Shown: positions 43,809 to 53,165, counted from the first letter of the stretch. The stretch is DNA of 64,000 nucleotides from Hahella sp. KA22 (GCF_004135205.1 NZ_CP035490.1:3861501-3925500); one strand, 5' to 3'. Notes: a model not told the origin generated them from the letters alone. Made by a program: numbers and translations.

Positions 43809-44181
43809 TTAAACTTAAAGCCTTGTTCTCATAGGTATATCAAGTCAAATCCTACCTTTGAAAATTGGCGAGAACTCTAAGATCAAAAATCGATCTACCG
43901 CTAATATGGTATCGGCTTAATATAATGTAAATTCAAGATGCGTCCAAAACTACTTAATGACGTAAAGAGAGGCAATCATTGAGTTTGGTGAGTGTAGTTG
44001 TTTGTTCGTAATTTTTATTTTGTGCTGATTGTATTTTGTTTTTAATATACTTTTCTGAAATCTGTATCGTAAAACTATTTCGTGAGTGTTTATTATGGAT
44101 GAGTTTGTTGCAAAAGTAAGTTCTCTGATAGTTCCAGGTGTTTCATTTACTCTGCTCATGGTGGTTGTTTGTTTGTTCTGG

Positions 44182-45012
44182 TCAAATCCCACCGGACACT
44201 TTCTTTAGAGAATTTTCATAATTAACCGGCGACATATCATTGTTCGCCGTATGCAGTCTTTCGAGGTTGTAATATCTCATGTAGGCTGCGACATCCTGCT
44301 TCATGTGTTCCCGGGTGGGCTGGGGGATTTTGAATATCCAGTCATGCTTAAGACTCCCAAAAAAGCGTTCAACCACCGCATTGTCCCAACAGGCTCCCAC
44401 ATCGCCCATACTTGCCCTGATTTCATACTTTTCCAGTAGTTTTCGATAATGTCCGCTGGTGTACTGAGAGCCTCGGTCACTATGGAATACCAAGCCCTTG
44501 GGCGGCTTCCGCAAATTATAAGCCTTGATCAGCGCCTGGCTGACCAGGCTCGTTGTCATGCGCTTGTCGATGCGCCACCCGACGATCCTTCGGGAATATA
44601 AATCCATGACAATGGCCAGATACATCCAGCCTTCCCCTGTTTTCAGATAGGTCACGTCGCCAGCCCAAACCTGATTGGGCGTTGTAGGATTAAAATTCTG
44701 ATTCAACAAGTTATCCGCCACCGCATGATGGTGTTTGCGCCTTGTAGTGGGTTTGTAAGCAACGCGTTGCGTGACCTGAAGACCAAGCCGCCTCATGAGC
44801 TTGCGAACCCGGTAGCGTCCCACCTGAAAGCCTTCTTCGCGTAGCTTCTTCATCATCTCTCGACTGCCCAGACTGCATCGAGAAGCTTTAAACAGTCGCT
44901 TCATTCGCCGATGCAGGTGAAGCTCATCAAAATGGATCACCGGCGCGGAGCGCCGACGCCAGGCATAGAATGCTGATCGACTTGCACGCAGAGCCCGGCA
45001 AAGCACTTTCAC
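44182..45012 (-). CDS. IS3-family transposase OrfB (copy 2)
   Basis: The 276 residues are identical to copy 1, with the same DDE motifs (VWAGDVTYLKT, FHSDRGSQYTS, VVERFFGSLKHD). Because orfA of this copy is frameshifted, the fused transposase probably cannot be made here, although the copy could still be moved by the product of copy 1. Confidence 0.95.
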   Translation of the reverse strand: MKVLCRALRASRSAFYAWRRRSAPVIHFDELHLHRRMKRLFKASRCSLGSREMMKKLREEGFQVGRYRVRKLMRRLGLQVTQRVAYKPTTRRKHHHAVADNLLNQNFNPTTPNQVWAGDVTYLKTGEGWMYLAIVMDLYSRRIVGWRIDKRMTTSLVSQALIKAYNLRKPPKGLVFHSDRGSQYTSGHYRKLLEKYEIRASMGDVGACWDNAVVERFFGSLKHDWIFKIPQPTREHMKQDVAAYMRYYNLERLHTANNDMSPVNYENSLKKVSGGI

Positions 45013-45049
45013 AGGGAAGCGATTCGACTCTGCTTGAATGAAGGCGAAC

Positions 45050-45340
45050 TTTATTTCATTTCTTTCGCGAAGAAGGCCGAAGCCTTTTTTAGAATTTCCT
45101 TTTCCATGCGCAGCTCTTTGTTTTCTTTGCGAAGCCGTTTTAACTCGGCGCGCTCGTCTTCAGCCAGAACCTGGTTTTCAAGCTGGCTTCAATTTTTTCC
45201 TTCCACTTGTAGAGCATATTGGCGCTAATGCCGAGGGATTTAGCCGCTTCTGGGACGGAATAACCTTGGTCGCGCACCAAGGAAACGGCCTCTTCTTTAA
45301 ACTCTTTTGTATACTGTTTATACGACCTTTTCTGACTCAT
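45050..45340 (-). pseudogene. IS3-family transposase OrfA, frameshifted
   Basis: The first 52 residues match OrfA of copy 1 (MSQKRSYKQYTKEFKEEAVS). One missing C near 45186 then sends the frame into ASLKTRFWLKTSAPS and a stop. The rest of the orfA DNA, including the A6G slip site, is present downstream. Either a true loss of activity or a sequencing error is possible. Confidence 0.85.
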
Positions 45341-46465
45341 GCTGACACCTTAATCGTTGACGGGTATTGTCTCTTATTAATGTGTCCGGGACTATTAGAC
45401 CACTACAGTTGGTTTCGGTCGAGATCGGGTACATCTTATGGTGTATTAAGTCGGCTGTATTCAATGATTACTGGAAAGAAAGGGTATTATGATGACTCAC
45501 TTGAAATCTTTTCAAAAGAACAAAAAGATATTGAACGATTCAATACGGAATTCAAATTCAGGGCTAAATCTTTAAAGGATATCAGCCTATTTAAGCATTG
45601 GCTTGATGTCCATGATATGGATATGCGTAGGTTCTCTAAGCTTAGAGGATTTTTTGATCTCGAAAAGAGGAAGATTTACAAAGTCAAAAGTAGATTGATT
45701 GTTGCGCAGATTTCTGCTGGCTCTTTTGCTTACATTTTAGCATTTGTTTTTCTTTCTTTAGCCATGTCAGACTCTGCCTTACTTAAGTTTAAGGGTGAAG
45801 AACAATGGTTGTGGCTTAATCATGAGAATGCATCAAGTGTTAATATTCTTCTACCTTTTAATAGTGCTGCTCGACAGTGGAATATTACAAAAGAAGATTG
45901 TGCTAAGCCAAGTTTTGATTTGAAGTCACTCTCTGCAACAAGTATGCTTAGTGAGGAAAGTGTCAGCGTAGTCTGTGAATCTTTTAGCAGCTCTGAAGAT
46001 ATTAATAGAATTGACAATGTCATTGATGAGCAGTGGACGCTTGGGATTATATCGTTTTTATCTTTAATGATTATCTTCCTTTACCTTTTGCGCGAGATAG
46101 TAAAAGGTGCTGACGCCCTAATGGGAAGAAAATACTTATACCGTAGATTAAAGAAGGCTCGGCTAAGACGCATCTTATAGACTTCTGCAAAAAGTCTGCA
46201 ATATCAAATGAGAGCCCTTGACGTAAAACACGATAGTTTTGCTTATTCAGTTTACGCCGAGTTCATGCGGCGTGTATTTTTAGAATGCTTTTGATGCAAG
46301 CCTCCCACACTCCCAGAGTGGAAATGTGTTGGGAGAATTGCGGATTTTTGGTGTACTTTTATCGGATAGCTGAGTTTTATTTTTGAACAGTGTTTTGTTT
46401 ATCCGGCCTGTTTGGTCATCAGGTCGTCGGTGGGGTTCAACACAACAATACAAGTGAGGGTACGT

Positions 46466-46867
46466 ATGAATCTGGATAAAGATATTGTGACGGTGAGGCC
46501 GGAGGGGACGATTGATACGATTCAGAAGTTGCCTAATTATTTGGGAATTTCCGGGAAAACGGCGGGTTCTACCGGGATTTCGATGAATATTGTGGTGATT
46601 CCGCCTTCGGCGCGGGCGGAGCCGCATTTTCATGATGGGTTTGAGACGGCGATTTATTTGCTGAAGGGGAATGTTAAGACCCTGTATGGCGAGAATTTGT
46701 CGAAGTCGGTGGTGAACAAGGAAGGGGATTTTATTTTTATTCCTGACGGGGTGCCGCATCAGCCGATCAATCTGAGTGATACGGAGGAGGCCATTGCCTT
46801 GGTGTCCCGTAATGATCCCAATGAGCAGGAGAGTGTTCAGGTGTATCGGCCGGATCAGTCGGCTTGA
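46466..46867 (+). CDS. Cupin-domain protein
   Basis: The start at 46466 (MNLDKDIVTVRPEG) has GTGAGGG upstream. The 133-residue single-domain cupin has both metal motifs: PPSARAEPHFHDGFETAIYLLKG (motif 1, with His, His and Glu) and GDFIFIPDGVPHQPIN (motif 2, with the final His). It probably binds a divalent metal; the function (small-molecule binding, isomerase or dioxygenase) cannot be assigned. It lies between the second island and the MITE, and has no partner genes on its strand. Confidence 0.82.
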   Translation: MNLDKDIVTVRPEGTIDTIQKLPNYLGISGKTAGSTGISMNIVVIPPSARAEPHFHDGFETAIYLLKGNVKTLYGENLSKSVVNKEGDFIFIPDGVPHQPINLSDTEEAIALVSRNDPNEQESVQVYRPDQSA

Positions 46868-46902
46868 TGGGTATTGATTGATATGGCGACCAGGGATAAG
46901 AA

Positions 46903-46929
46903 ACAGGGCCTGATTTACGCGGGCCCTGT
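46903..46929 (+). terminator. Hairpin after cupin gene, possible terminator
   Basis: ACAGGGCC and GGCCCTGT form an 8-bp stem with an 11-base loop, 36 bases after the cupin stop. The T-run after it is weak (CCTTGT), so termination is plausible but not certain. A similar ACAGGGCCTG hairpin is part of the multi-hairpin repeat further right. Confidence 0.5.
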
Positions 46930-46970
46930 CCTTGTCAGGCTGTCATTTTAACACTGCTTGTCTGTTGGAA

Positions 46971-47117
46971 TAAGGAGCCTCTGAAAAACGTTGGCGAGGC
47001 CGTCAGGGCAAGGAAAAAGTCGGCGAAAAAGCGCAGTTTATCGAGAATAAATGAGCATTTTGAGCCGACTTTTGACGCCGCAATGGCGGCCGCAGGTAGT
47101 TTTTCAGAGGTTCCTTA
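46971..47117. repeat. MITE-like element with 19-bp terminal inverted repeats (copy 1)
   Basis: The element has ends TAAGGAGCCTCTGAAAAAC and, in complement, TAAGGAACCTCTGAAAAAC, with one mismatch over 19 bases. Length is 147 bp with no coding capacity. A truncated copy lies at 28549-28655. Short, non-coding and with inverted ends, it fits a miniature element mobilised by a transposase outside this window. No clear target duplication is visible beyond the TTAAT-like ends. Confidence 0.8.
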
Positions 47118-47119
47118 AT

Positions 47120-47264
47120 ATTAATATGGCAATGATATTGACATGGTAATATCTGGCGCATGGATGCGCCTGCGCGGCGGAGAGCCGCGGGAGACAGGGC
47201 CTGACATGTGCAGGCCCTGTCGTTGCAGACAAATAGAAGGAAGCTATTTGTCTGCCTGATTAAT
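47120..47264 (+). repeat. Multi-hairpin repeat element (copy A)
   Basis: This 145-bp block is repeated, inverted, at 60472-60617. It consists of consecutive palindromes: ATTAATATGG...TAAT, GGCGCAT/ATGCGCC, CGCGGC/GCCGCG, GACAGGGCCTG/CAGGCCCTGTC, and GCAGACAAATAG/CTATTTGTCTGC. The last bases cover the stop codon of sctV (47260-47262). A REP/BIME-like folded element or a transcript-stabilising 3' structure is likely. Confidence 0.8.
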
Positions 47265-49350
47265 AGCTCAGCGCGATCCTTCCCAGCGGCTGAATGGTGA
47301 TTTCCGGCGTCAGGTCCTGGTAGGAGAGTATCGGCAGTTGGCGCATGTCTCTTTCCAGTAGTTTGCGCAGGTAGCGGCGCACGTCCATGGAGGTGATCAC
47401 CACGACTTTTTGCGCGCCGGGATTCAAGTCGCCCACGGTGCGTTTGGCGATGTCCACGATCTTGCGGGTGGTGTCCGGCTCCAGGGCGAGGTAGGCGCCG
47501 GAGGAGGTCTGGCGCACGCCGCCGCGAATGGCGTCTTCCAGAGACTGATCCAGCATATACGCCGGCAGGATATTCTGCCCGTTGCTGTATTTGTAGCTGA
47601 TATAGCGACGCAGGCTGTTGCGCACGTACTCCGTCAGCAGCACGGTTTCCTTCTCTTTCTGACCCCATTCCGCCAGGGCTTCCAGAATGCTGCGCAGGTT
47701 GCGGATGGAAATGTCTTCTGACACCAGACGCTGCAGTATTTCGGTGATTTTCTGAATCGGTAGCAGGCGCTGCACCTCCTTCACCAGCTCCCCGTAGCGT
47801 CCTTCCATTTTCTCCAGCAGAAAGCGAGTCTCCTGAATGCCGATGAACTCCTGCGCGTACTTTTTCAGGATGATCGACAAGTGATAACTCAACACCCGAG
47901 GCGGGGTCAGATAGGCGACTTCCATCTTGTCCAGCGAGGTCTGATGACGTTGTTCCACCCAGTAGGCGGGGGCGTCGGGCAGCAGTTCCACTTCACTGTT
48001 ATGCTCGATGGCCAGCAGATCCAGTTGCTCCTTCTGATCGCGCACCAATAACTGCCTGGGCTTGATAAAGCCTTCCGCAATCGGCGTTTCCTGCAGATGA
48101 ATCTTATAGCGGCCGTCGCTCAATCCGTGATTGATGCGCAGATGAATGCCCGGAAACGGCACGCCCAGGTCGAGATACAGGGAGCGGCGGATTTTGAGAA
48201 TCTCCTCATTCAACGCATTCGGGGCCAGGGCGTCTTCCGCGTCGGCGGCAATGTCCACCAGCAGCGGGACGGTAAAAGTAAACTCTTCCGCTTCGTTGAG
48301 CTGCGCCTTGCTCGGCGGCTGGCCGGCGGCCGCCATGGCGGACAGTGGAGGATGCTTGTCCGCGCCAGCGTTTTTGGATTGCCGGAGCGTGAACACGCCA
48401 ATGCCTGTCAAGGTTAACGCCAGCACGATAAAGGTGAGGGTGGGGAAGCCTGGAATCAGCGCGAAGGTGAACAACAGACCGCCGCCGATCAGGATAGCCT
48501 GGGGCTTGCTGACGATCTGATTGGCGATGTCCGCGCCCAGGTTTTCCGACTCGTCGGTGGTGACCCGGGTGACGATGACGCCAGCGGTGATGGCGATAAA
48601 CAACGCGGGAATCTGCGCCACCAGTCCGTCGCCGATGGTGAGAAGGGCGTATAGCTCCAGGGCTTCGCCGGAAGTCATGCCGTTTTGCAGCGTGCCGATG
48701 GCGACGCCGCCGAGGATGTTCACCGCGATGATGATCAGGCCGGCAATGGCGTCGCCTTTCACGAACTTCATGGCGCCGTCCATGGAACCGTACAGCTGGC
48801 TTTCTTTCTGCACCTGAGAACGGCGGTGGCGGGCTTCGTCCACGTCGATGACGCCTGCGCGCATATCGCCGTCGATGCTCATTTGTTTGCCGGGCATGGC
48901 GTCCAGCGAGAAACGGGCGCTGACTTCCGCCACCCGTTCCGAGCCCTTGGTGATCACCAGAAACTGCACCACAGTGATGATCAGGAAGATAACCAGCCCC
49001 ACCACCAGATTGCCGCCCACCACAAAGCCGCCAAAGGCCTCGATGATGGAGCCCGCGTCCGCCTGCAGCAGAATCAGTCGCGTGGTGGTGATGGACAGCG
49101 ACAAACGAAACAGCGTCGTGATCAACAAGACAGAGGGAAAGGCGACGAACTCTAGCGGCGAACGTAGATACACCCCCACCATCAGCAACACCACCGCCAG
49201 CCCCATGTTGACGCCGATCAGGATATCCACCAGCACCGTGGGCAAAGGCAGAATCATCATGAAGATGATCGCCACCAGCATGGCGGCGAACAGAATGTCT
49301 TTGCGCCCGGCGATTAATTGCAGGGTCTGGTTCAGGCGTGCGAGGGTCAT
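47260..49350 (-). CDS. sctV: T3SS export-gate protein SctV (YscV/LcrD)
   Basis: The start at 49350 ([13 protein letters not shown]) overlaps sctY by ATGA; a longer frame runs inside upstream genes. The 696-residue protein has about eight transmembrane segments in the first 330 residues. The FHIPEP-family signature includes [21 protein letters not shown] in outline, and the large cytoplasmic domain binds chaperone-substrate complexes. It forms the nonameric gate ring. It is last in the sctW-to-sctV operon. Confidence 0.97.
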   Translation of the reverse strand: MTLARLNQTLQLIAGRKDILFAAMLVAIIFMMILPLPTVLVDILIGVNMGLAVVLLMVGVYLRSPLEFVAFPSVLLITTLFRLSLSITTTRLILLQADAGSIIEAFGGFVVGGNLVVGLVIFLIITVVQFLVITKGSERVAEVSARFSLDAMPGKQMSIDGDMRAGVIDVDEARHRRSQVQKESQLYGSMDGAMKFVKGDAIAGLIIIAVNILGGVAIGTLQNGMTSGEALELYALLTIGDGLVAQIPALFIAITAGVIVTRVTTDESENLGADIANQIVSKPQAILIGGGLLFTFALIPGFPTLTFIVLALTLTGIGVFTLRQSKNAGADKHPPLSAMAAAGQPPSKAQLNEAEEFTFTVPLLVDIAADAEDALAPNALNEEILKIRRSLYLDLGVPFPGIHLRINHGLSDGRYKIHLQETPIAEGFIKPRQLLVRDQKEQLDLLAIEHNSEVELLPDAPAYWVEQRHQTSLDKMEVAYLTPPRVLSYHLSIILKKYAQEFIGIQETRFLLEKMEGRYGELVKEVQRLLPIQKITEILQRLVSEDISIRNLRSILEALAEWGQKEKETVLLTEYVRNSLRRYISYKYSNGQNILPAYMLDQSLEDAIRGGVRQTSSGAYLALEPDTTRKIVDIAKRTVGDLNPGAQKVVVITSMDVRRYLRKLLERDMRQLPILSYQDLTPEITIQPLGRIALSY

Positions 49351-49730
49351 GACGGAGTCCTTGTGGCTAAGAATTGCAGATAGTGAGTCAGCGCGGGCTC
49401 CCTTTGTCCCAGCTTGAGATGGCAATGGCTGCGCAGCAGCGACAAGCGCGAGTCCGACGCGCCCTGTAACCGTTTCTCGCAGGCCTTGCAGTACTTCAAC
49501 GCCAGTTCGTAGCGGTCGAGCTGATAACACAGATAAGCCATCTGTCGCAGCGGCGCGGGATCGTCCGGCGCCAGTCTGATCAGCAGACGCAGCAGCGGTT
49601 GCGCCTTGGCGTACTGACGGCATTGCAGAAACACGGTGGTCACCTCCTGCAGCCAGGCCGCCTGCTGCGGTTGCAGTCTGCTCGTGACGCTGGCGAGTGG
49701 AAGCGGGGCGACGGATTGAGTTGGTCTCAT
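49347..49730 (-). CDS. sctY: T3SS chaperone SctY (YscY)
   Basis: The start at 49730 ([10 protein letters not shown]) overlaps sctX by 4 bases. The 127-residue TPR-like protein has repeats at [46 protein letters not shown] and [16 protein letters not shown]. YscY is a chaperone that binds SctX and the gate SctV; the pair is found only in Ysc-type systems. Gene order sctX-sctY-sctV is the classic one. Confidence 0.88.
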   Translation of the reverse strand: MRPTQSVAPLPLASVTSRLQPQQAAWLQEVTTVFLQCRQYAKAQPLLRLLIRLAPDDPAPLRQMAYLCYQLDRYELALKYCKACEKRLQGASDSRLSLLRSHCHLKLGQREPALTHYLQFLATRTPS

Positions 49731-50128
49731 GGCTTTTCCAGGGCGCTCAGGTTGCTGCGCAGCCATTGCCGGTCTTCATACAGCGCGTTGAGAATGGCGA
49801 CGGCGCTTTGCAGCGTTTGCCGGAATTCGGGATCGCTGCTGGCTTCCGCCTCCTGCTCCAGCGCCGTTAGCGCGGATTGGGTGGACGCGGCCACGTCGTC
49901 AAAATCCTGAGGGTCGACCCCGGTGGCGCCGGACGTCCCAATCAGGGTGCGCAGCATCTCCTGACTGGTCGCATGACGCAGAAACAGCTTCTCCGTGTGC
50001 TGGACGACGGATTCCCCTCGCGGCACGAAAGGCCGGGAAGGAGCGTTTGCGGTCGTACTGGCGTCCTGTCCGTCGTTATCGTGGACGCGAATGCTTTGCA
50101 CACCTTCGGTGAAAGTCACCAGATCCAT
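49727..50128 (-). CDS. sctX: T3SS early substrate SctX (YscX)
   Basis: The 133-residue protein has a disordered N-terminus (residues 15-45, [17 protein letters not shown]) and a conserved helical C-terminus, [30 protein letters not shown] in outline. Position, size and C-terminal pattern match YscX, a secreted early substrate needed for needle export. AGGTGAT precedes the ATG. Confidence 0.85.
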   Translation of the reverse strand: MDLVTFTEGVQSIRVHDNDGQDASTTANAPSRPFVPRGESVVQHTEKLFLRHATSQEMLRTLIGTSGATGVDPQDFDDVAASTQSALTALEQEAEASSDPEFRQTLQSAVAILNALYEDRQWLRSNLSALEKP

Positions 50129-50139
50129 GGATCACCTGC

Positions 50140-50517
50140 CTATTGATTCAGTTGTTGATGAAGATAATCGAGCACGCCCAGCGCCTCGTTGAGACCGGCG
50201 ATGGACAACTGCTGACGGGACAGCGCGACGATGAAGGCCAGTTGACTGGCGCCTTTCATCCCGGTGTGCGCCCGCAACGGCAAGGGCTGATCGTAATGCA
50301 CCGCGCGCAGCGCTTTGGGGATTAAGTCCTCGCAGTCGTACTCGCTGATTTCCTGCAGCCGCACCAGTAGCAAACCCTGTTCGCGAGGCTCGATCATCAG
50401 CGTTCCCGAGCGCTCAAACGCCAGCGTCAGCGGCTCGCCGCGCCAGATAAAATCGGCAAATCCCAATTGTTGCAGGAACTCGGTAATCGTCAGGTGAACG
50501 GCGGCGTCCTGCATCAT
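50140..50517 (-). CDS. SycN-like class I T3SS chaperone
   Basis: The start at 50517 (MMQDAAVHLTITEFLQQL) has AAGGAG 8 bases upstream; the longer frame extends into sctW. The 125-residue protein has the alpha-beta-beta-beta-alpha layout of class I chaperones (ITEFLQQLGFADF, LTLAFERSGTLMIEPREQGLLLVRLQEI in outline). It lies directly after the gatekeeper gene sctW, as sycN does after tyeA in Yersinia. It is probably the secretion chaperone of SctW. Confidence 0.78.
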   Translation of the reverse strand: MMQDAAVHLTITEFLQQLGFADFIWRGEPLTLAFERSGTLMIEPREQGLLLVRLQEISEYDCEDLIPKALRAVHYDQPLPLRAHTGMKGASQLAFIVALSRQQLSIAGLNEALGVLDYLHQQLNQ

Positions 50518-50566
50518 GAGCGCGACTCCTTGGCGAAGGGGAAAATGGCTGTCACTTTGGGCCTCC

Positions 50567-51706
50567 TTAAGGTTGTTCGGCTTCTTGCTCAATGCTGAGA
50601 TCCAGGCGCTCCTGAATGACGGTCAGCAGCTTGTCCCGCTCAAACGGGTCGCGGTACGCTTTCAGCGGAATGGCACGCATCAGCTCCTTGAAACCGCGCC
50701 AGAAATAGATGGTCATGGCGGGCGGAATGTTTAATGCCTTCAGTACGCCGCCCAGTTGCTCCACGCCGACCCATTTCTTCTCCAGCAGGGCGAGCAGTTG
50801 CTCCATGAGCGCGTATTTATTGAGCGAGGCCTGAGCGCGGTAGATTCTCTCCAGTTGCGCCAGAAAATCGCGACACTCCGCGTCCAGTCCTTCCAACGCC
50901 TGTAACGCATAAAGATCCTCGATAATCATGCGCAGGCGCTCTTTGGGCAGTGAGGGGCCTTCCGATCCCAGGTCAGCGCCCAATGCGGAAATCAGGTAGG
51001 CGACAGATTCGGAAAAACGCTCCTCGCCATACTGGGCTAGGATCTTGCGGAAAGTGTCGGTGAGACTGCCGTAATCCAGCACCGCGTCACGGTAGAGCTT
51101 ACGCAGTTCATTCAGCGCGCCAAGCTGGCGGTCACCGAACTGGATGGCGACCTCCGCCACATTGACGCCTGCGAGAATCGCGGCGCCGTTTTCCTCCAGC
51201 ATATCGTCGAGCGCGGCTTCCACAGACGCCAGCAGGGCATCGACACTGGCGTCCCCCGCCTTGCGTTTACGTCGCAACTGGTCACGCACAAAGACCAGCG
51301 CCAGATACTGTTGAGACAGATCTTCAAACTGCTGCGCGGCGCGCTGACGAGTCTCTGCTTTGGCGGTATCGTTGTGGGCTAACAGCTGATGCAGAAACGG
51401 CTTGAGCTGCTTTTCCTTATCCAGCTCCCTGGCTTTCTCCACGTACGCCAACGCCTTTTCCAGCGCCTGGGTTTTATACAGCGGCCGTTCGCCAATCTTG
51501 CGTTTGCTCAGGTCCTCGCTCTTTTTCTCGGAGCGCAGAAAAGACATCTCCTCCGCCGCAGAAGCGAACAGCGACTTGTCATTGCTCGTCAGACTCACTC
51601 CCTCGCCGCGCCAGTTCCCCGCCGCGACCGAGGCGCTCATCGCGTCGGTGCGATAGCTCCTGTCCGTCTGAAATGAAACGCCGCCTGTGAGATTAGACAT
51701 AGACAA
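50567..51706 (-). CDS. sctW: T3SS gatekeeper SctW (fused YopN-TyeA)
   Basis: The 379-residue protein (alternative start at 51700) has the HrpJ/YopN region in residues 40-270 (SLFASAAEEMSFLRSEKK, KQLKPFLHQLLAHNDTAKAE). A TyeA-like helical domain fills about 285-370 (LNKYALMEQLLALLEKKWVGVEQL and RDPFERDKLLTVIQERLDLS in outline). In Yersinia and Pseudomonas these are two proteins; here they are one. It blocks effector export until host contact. Confidence 0.92.
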   Translation of the reverse strand: MSMSNLTGGVSFQTDRSYRTDAMSASVAAGNWRGEGVSLTSNDKSLFASAAEEMSFLRSEKKSEDLSKRKIGERPLYKTQALEKALAYVEKARELDKEKQLKPFLHQLLAHNDTAKAETRQRAAQQFEDLSQQYLALVFVRDQLRRKRKAGDASVDALLASVEAALDDMLEENGAAILAGVNVAEVAIQFGDRQLGALNELRKLYRDAVLDYGSLTDTFRKILAQYGEERFSESVAYLISALGADLGSEGPSLPKERLRMIIEDLYALQALEGLDAECRDFLAQLERIYRAQASLNKYALMEQLLALLEKKWVGVEQLGGVLKALNIPPAMTIYFWRGFKELMRAIPLKAYRDPFERDKLLTVIQERLDLSIEQEAEQP

Positions 51707-51824
51707 AACCTGTGTGATACCGAAAAACGACAGGGAGCGGAATCGCCGCCAAGCCCGTTTAAGTTGTTGCTAGTGTTGCGTTCAGAGGCGGGAAGAGAAA
51801 TAGATCGGTGGATATAAACGGCTG

Positions 51825-51870
51825 TCGTAGCAGACCAATAGAAGGAAGCGATTTGTCTGCCTGGTTGATA
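51825..51870 (-). repeat. Partial multi-hairpin repeat (copy C)
   Basis: GCAGACCAATAGAAGGAAGC and the following TTTGTCTGCCTGG match the end hairpin of the longer repeat at 47224-47264, with three changes. The other hairpins of the element are absent. It lies directly next to the terminator of the translocator operon. Confidence 0.7.
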
Positions 51871-51902
51871 AGAAAAAGAGCCGGCGCAACAGGCCGCCGG
51901 CT
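51871..51902 (-). terminator. Rho-independent terminator of translocator operon
   Basis: On the - strand AGCCGGCG and CGCCGGCT form an 8-bp GC-rich stem with an 8-base loop, followed by CTTTTTCTT. It lies 46 bases after the YopD-like gene stop. It separates the tip/translocator operon from the sctW-V operon, which must have its own promoter in 51707-51870. Confidence 0.88.
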
Positions 51903-51947
51903 AAGTCATGGCTAATCAACGCGGGACAACAAAAGGCGAGCGCTTTA

Positions 51948-53108
51948 TCAAGCCATGATTTTGCTGTTGACCTGGGCGCGGGAGGTGATGAATTGATCCA
52001 GGAAGTCCTGGATGGCTTTGGCGCCTTCGCTGGCGGCGCGCACGAACTCCACTTCGCTTTCCACGTCCGCCTGCGCTTTGGTGGCTTGCGCGTCCTGTTG
52101 CTCTTTCTCCGCCCGGTCCAGTTCCGCGGAGTAGCTCAACGGCGCGGCGATGAGGCCGCCAAAGCCGGTAAAGAACTGGCCGACGACCATGCCGATGCTG
52201 CTGTAGTTTTGCGCGTCGGACATTAACTCCTGGTGTTTGACCTCCGCGGATTTTGTTGACGTATCTGGCCCGTCGGCGTGCTCTTTGGGCTTGTCCGCCG
52301 CTTCTTTGGGTTTGTTGGCGTTGGCGGCGTCCGGGGCTTTCTCCGCATCCGCATGAGTTGTGGGTTTATTGGGCGTCTCCGCGTTCACGGCGGGCTTATT
52401 TTGACTGCTTTGAGCGGACCCGTTGGCGGGCGTCTTGTTCACCTGGGCAGTGCTGGCTGTTGGCGGCGTTTGTCCTGTGTTGGCTTTGTTGGTGGTTGTC
52501 GCGGCGGAGCCTGTATTGCCCGGAGCAGGCGGTTTAATCACTGGCTGCGGCATCTCCAGTTCCAGCGTTTTTTGTGGAGCCGGGGCGTCCAGCTTGGACT
52601 TGGCGATGTCCAGTTTCATGGCCTTATTGGTCTGGCTGATCGCTCGGGCGCCGCCATACATGCCAAGGGCGCCGCCGGCCATGGACATGGCCCCATTCAC
52701 TACCGACGCGGCGAGGTCTTTCCTGGCGGCGCTTTTGATCTCTTCCGCTTTCGCTTCCAGGGCGGTCCACTGGGACAAGTAGGCGTCCTGGCGGGACTCA
52801 GCGGCCTGACGACGCATTTCGATAAAAATCTTATGAATCGCCTCCATGATTTTGAAGGTGTCGGCGCCGTGGTTGGTCCCGTTCAGCTTGAAGCTGAGGG
52901 CGTTGGCGTCAAACTCTGATTCGAAGCTGGACGGTTCGTCCAGTAGTCTTGTCGCAGGCGGGAAGGGCGTCTCCGCGCCTAGCTGTCTTGACGCTGTGAG
53001 GGCGGTCGGTTGCGCGGTGCGCGCAGCCGATGCGGACGCGTTTTGCGTTGAATACAGGGACGCCGGCGCCGGTATATTGAGCTCCAGGCCGGTATTGCTG
53101 ATGTTCAT
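51948..53108 (-). CDS. sctB: T3SS minor translocator SctB (YopD-like)
   Basis: The 386-residue protein has an N-terminal disordered part. A hydrophobic hairpin region lies at about 135-165 (VVNGAMSMAGGALGMYGGARA), then a long low-complexity Ala/Pro/Asn/Lys linker (190-290, with TNKANTGQTPPTAST). A second hydrophobic segment YSSIGMVVGQFFTGFGGLIAAPL is followed by a coiled coil near the C-terminus. This is the layout of YopD/PopD but larger, through the linker. It forms the host-membrane pore with the YopB-like protein. Confidence 0.85.
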   Translation of the reverse strand: MNISNTGLELNIPAPASLYSTQNASASAARTAQPTALTASRQLGAETPFPPATRLLDEPSSFESEFDANALSFKLNGTNHGADTFKIMEAIHKIFIEMRRQAAESRQDAYLSQWTALEAKAEEIKSAARKDLAASVVNGAMSMAGGALGMYGGARAISQTNKAMKLDIAKSKLDAPAPQKTLELEMPQPVIKPPAPGNTGSAATTTNKANTGQTPPTASTAQVNKTPANGSAQSSQNKPAVNAETPNKPTTHADAEKAPDAANANKPKEAADKPKEHADGPDTSTKSAEVKHQELMSDAQNYSSIGMVVGQFFTGFGGLIAAPLSYSAELDRAEKEQQDAQATKAQADVESEVEFVRAASEGAKAIQDFLDQFITSRAQVNSKIMA

Positions 53109-53165
53109 GGTTTTACCTCAAGGGTTGCGTGTAGGAAAACATTGCCAGTCAGGTTTGCGTCGGGC

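Larger units (their letters stand above)
44174..45407 (-). mobile_element. IS3-family insertion sequence, copy 2 (1234 bp, inverted)
   Basis: This is nearly identical to the copy at 29179-30413, in reverse orientation. Flanking direct repeat GTT (44171-44173 and 45408-45410) marks the target duplication. It is one base shorter, because a run of three C in orfA is now two (GAAGCC-AGC, near 45186), which breaks orfA. OrfB is unchanged. It splits a membrane-protein gene in frame. Confidence 0.93.
44095..46180 (+). pseudogene. Membrane protein gene split by IS3 copy 2
   Basis: Codons 44095-44173 (MDEFVAKVSSLIVPGVSFTL, then LMVVVC) and 45411-46180 (WFRSRSGTSYGVL onward) form one 282-residue frame when the IS and one GTT duplicate are removed. 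The joined protein has a hydrophobic segment at its start, a charged cytoplasmic part, a second one at SFAYILAFVFLSLAMS, an external part with NHENASSVNILLPF, and a third at LGIISFLSLMIIFLYLL. It is not recognised. It follows the Ubl operon on the same strand and may have been part of the same defence island. It is inactive as it stands. Confidence 0.75.

Noticed and set aside
46971-47264. Possible CRISPR array or tRNA/rRNA gene
   Set aside because: The repeats here are one MITE and one chain of different hairpins, not regularly spaced identical repeats. No cloverleaf or rRNA sequence was recognised anywhere in the window.
47003-47668. A 221-codon - strand frame
   Set aside because: It crosses the MITE, the hairpin repeat and the 3' part of sctV in another frame. 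Its content is Arg-rich and without family resemblance.
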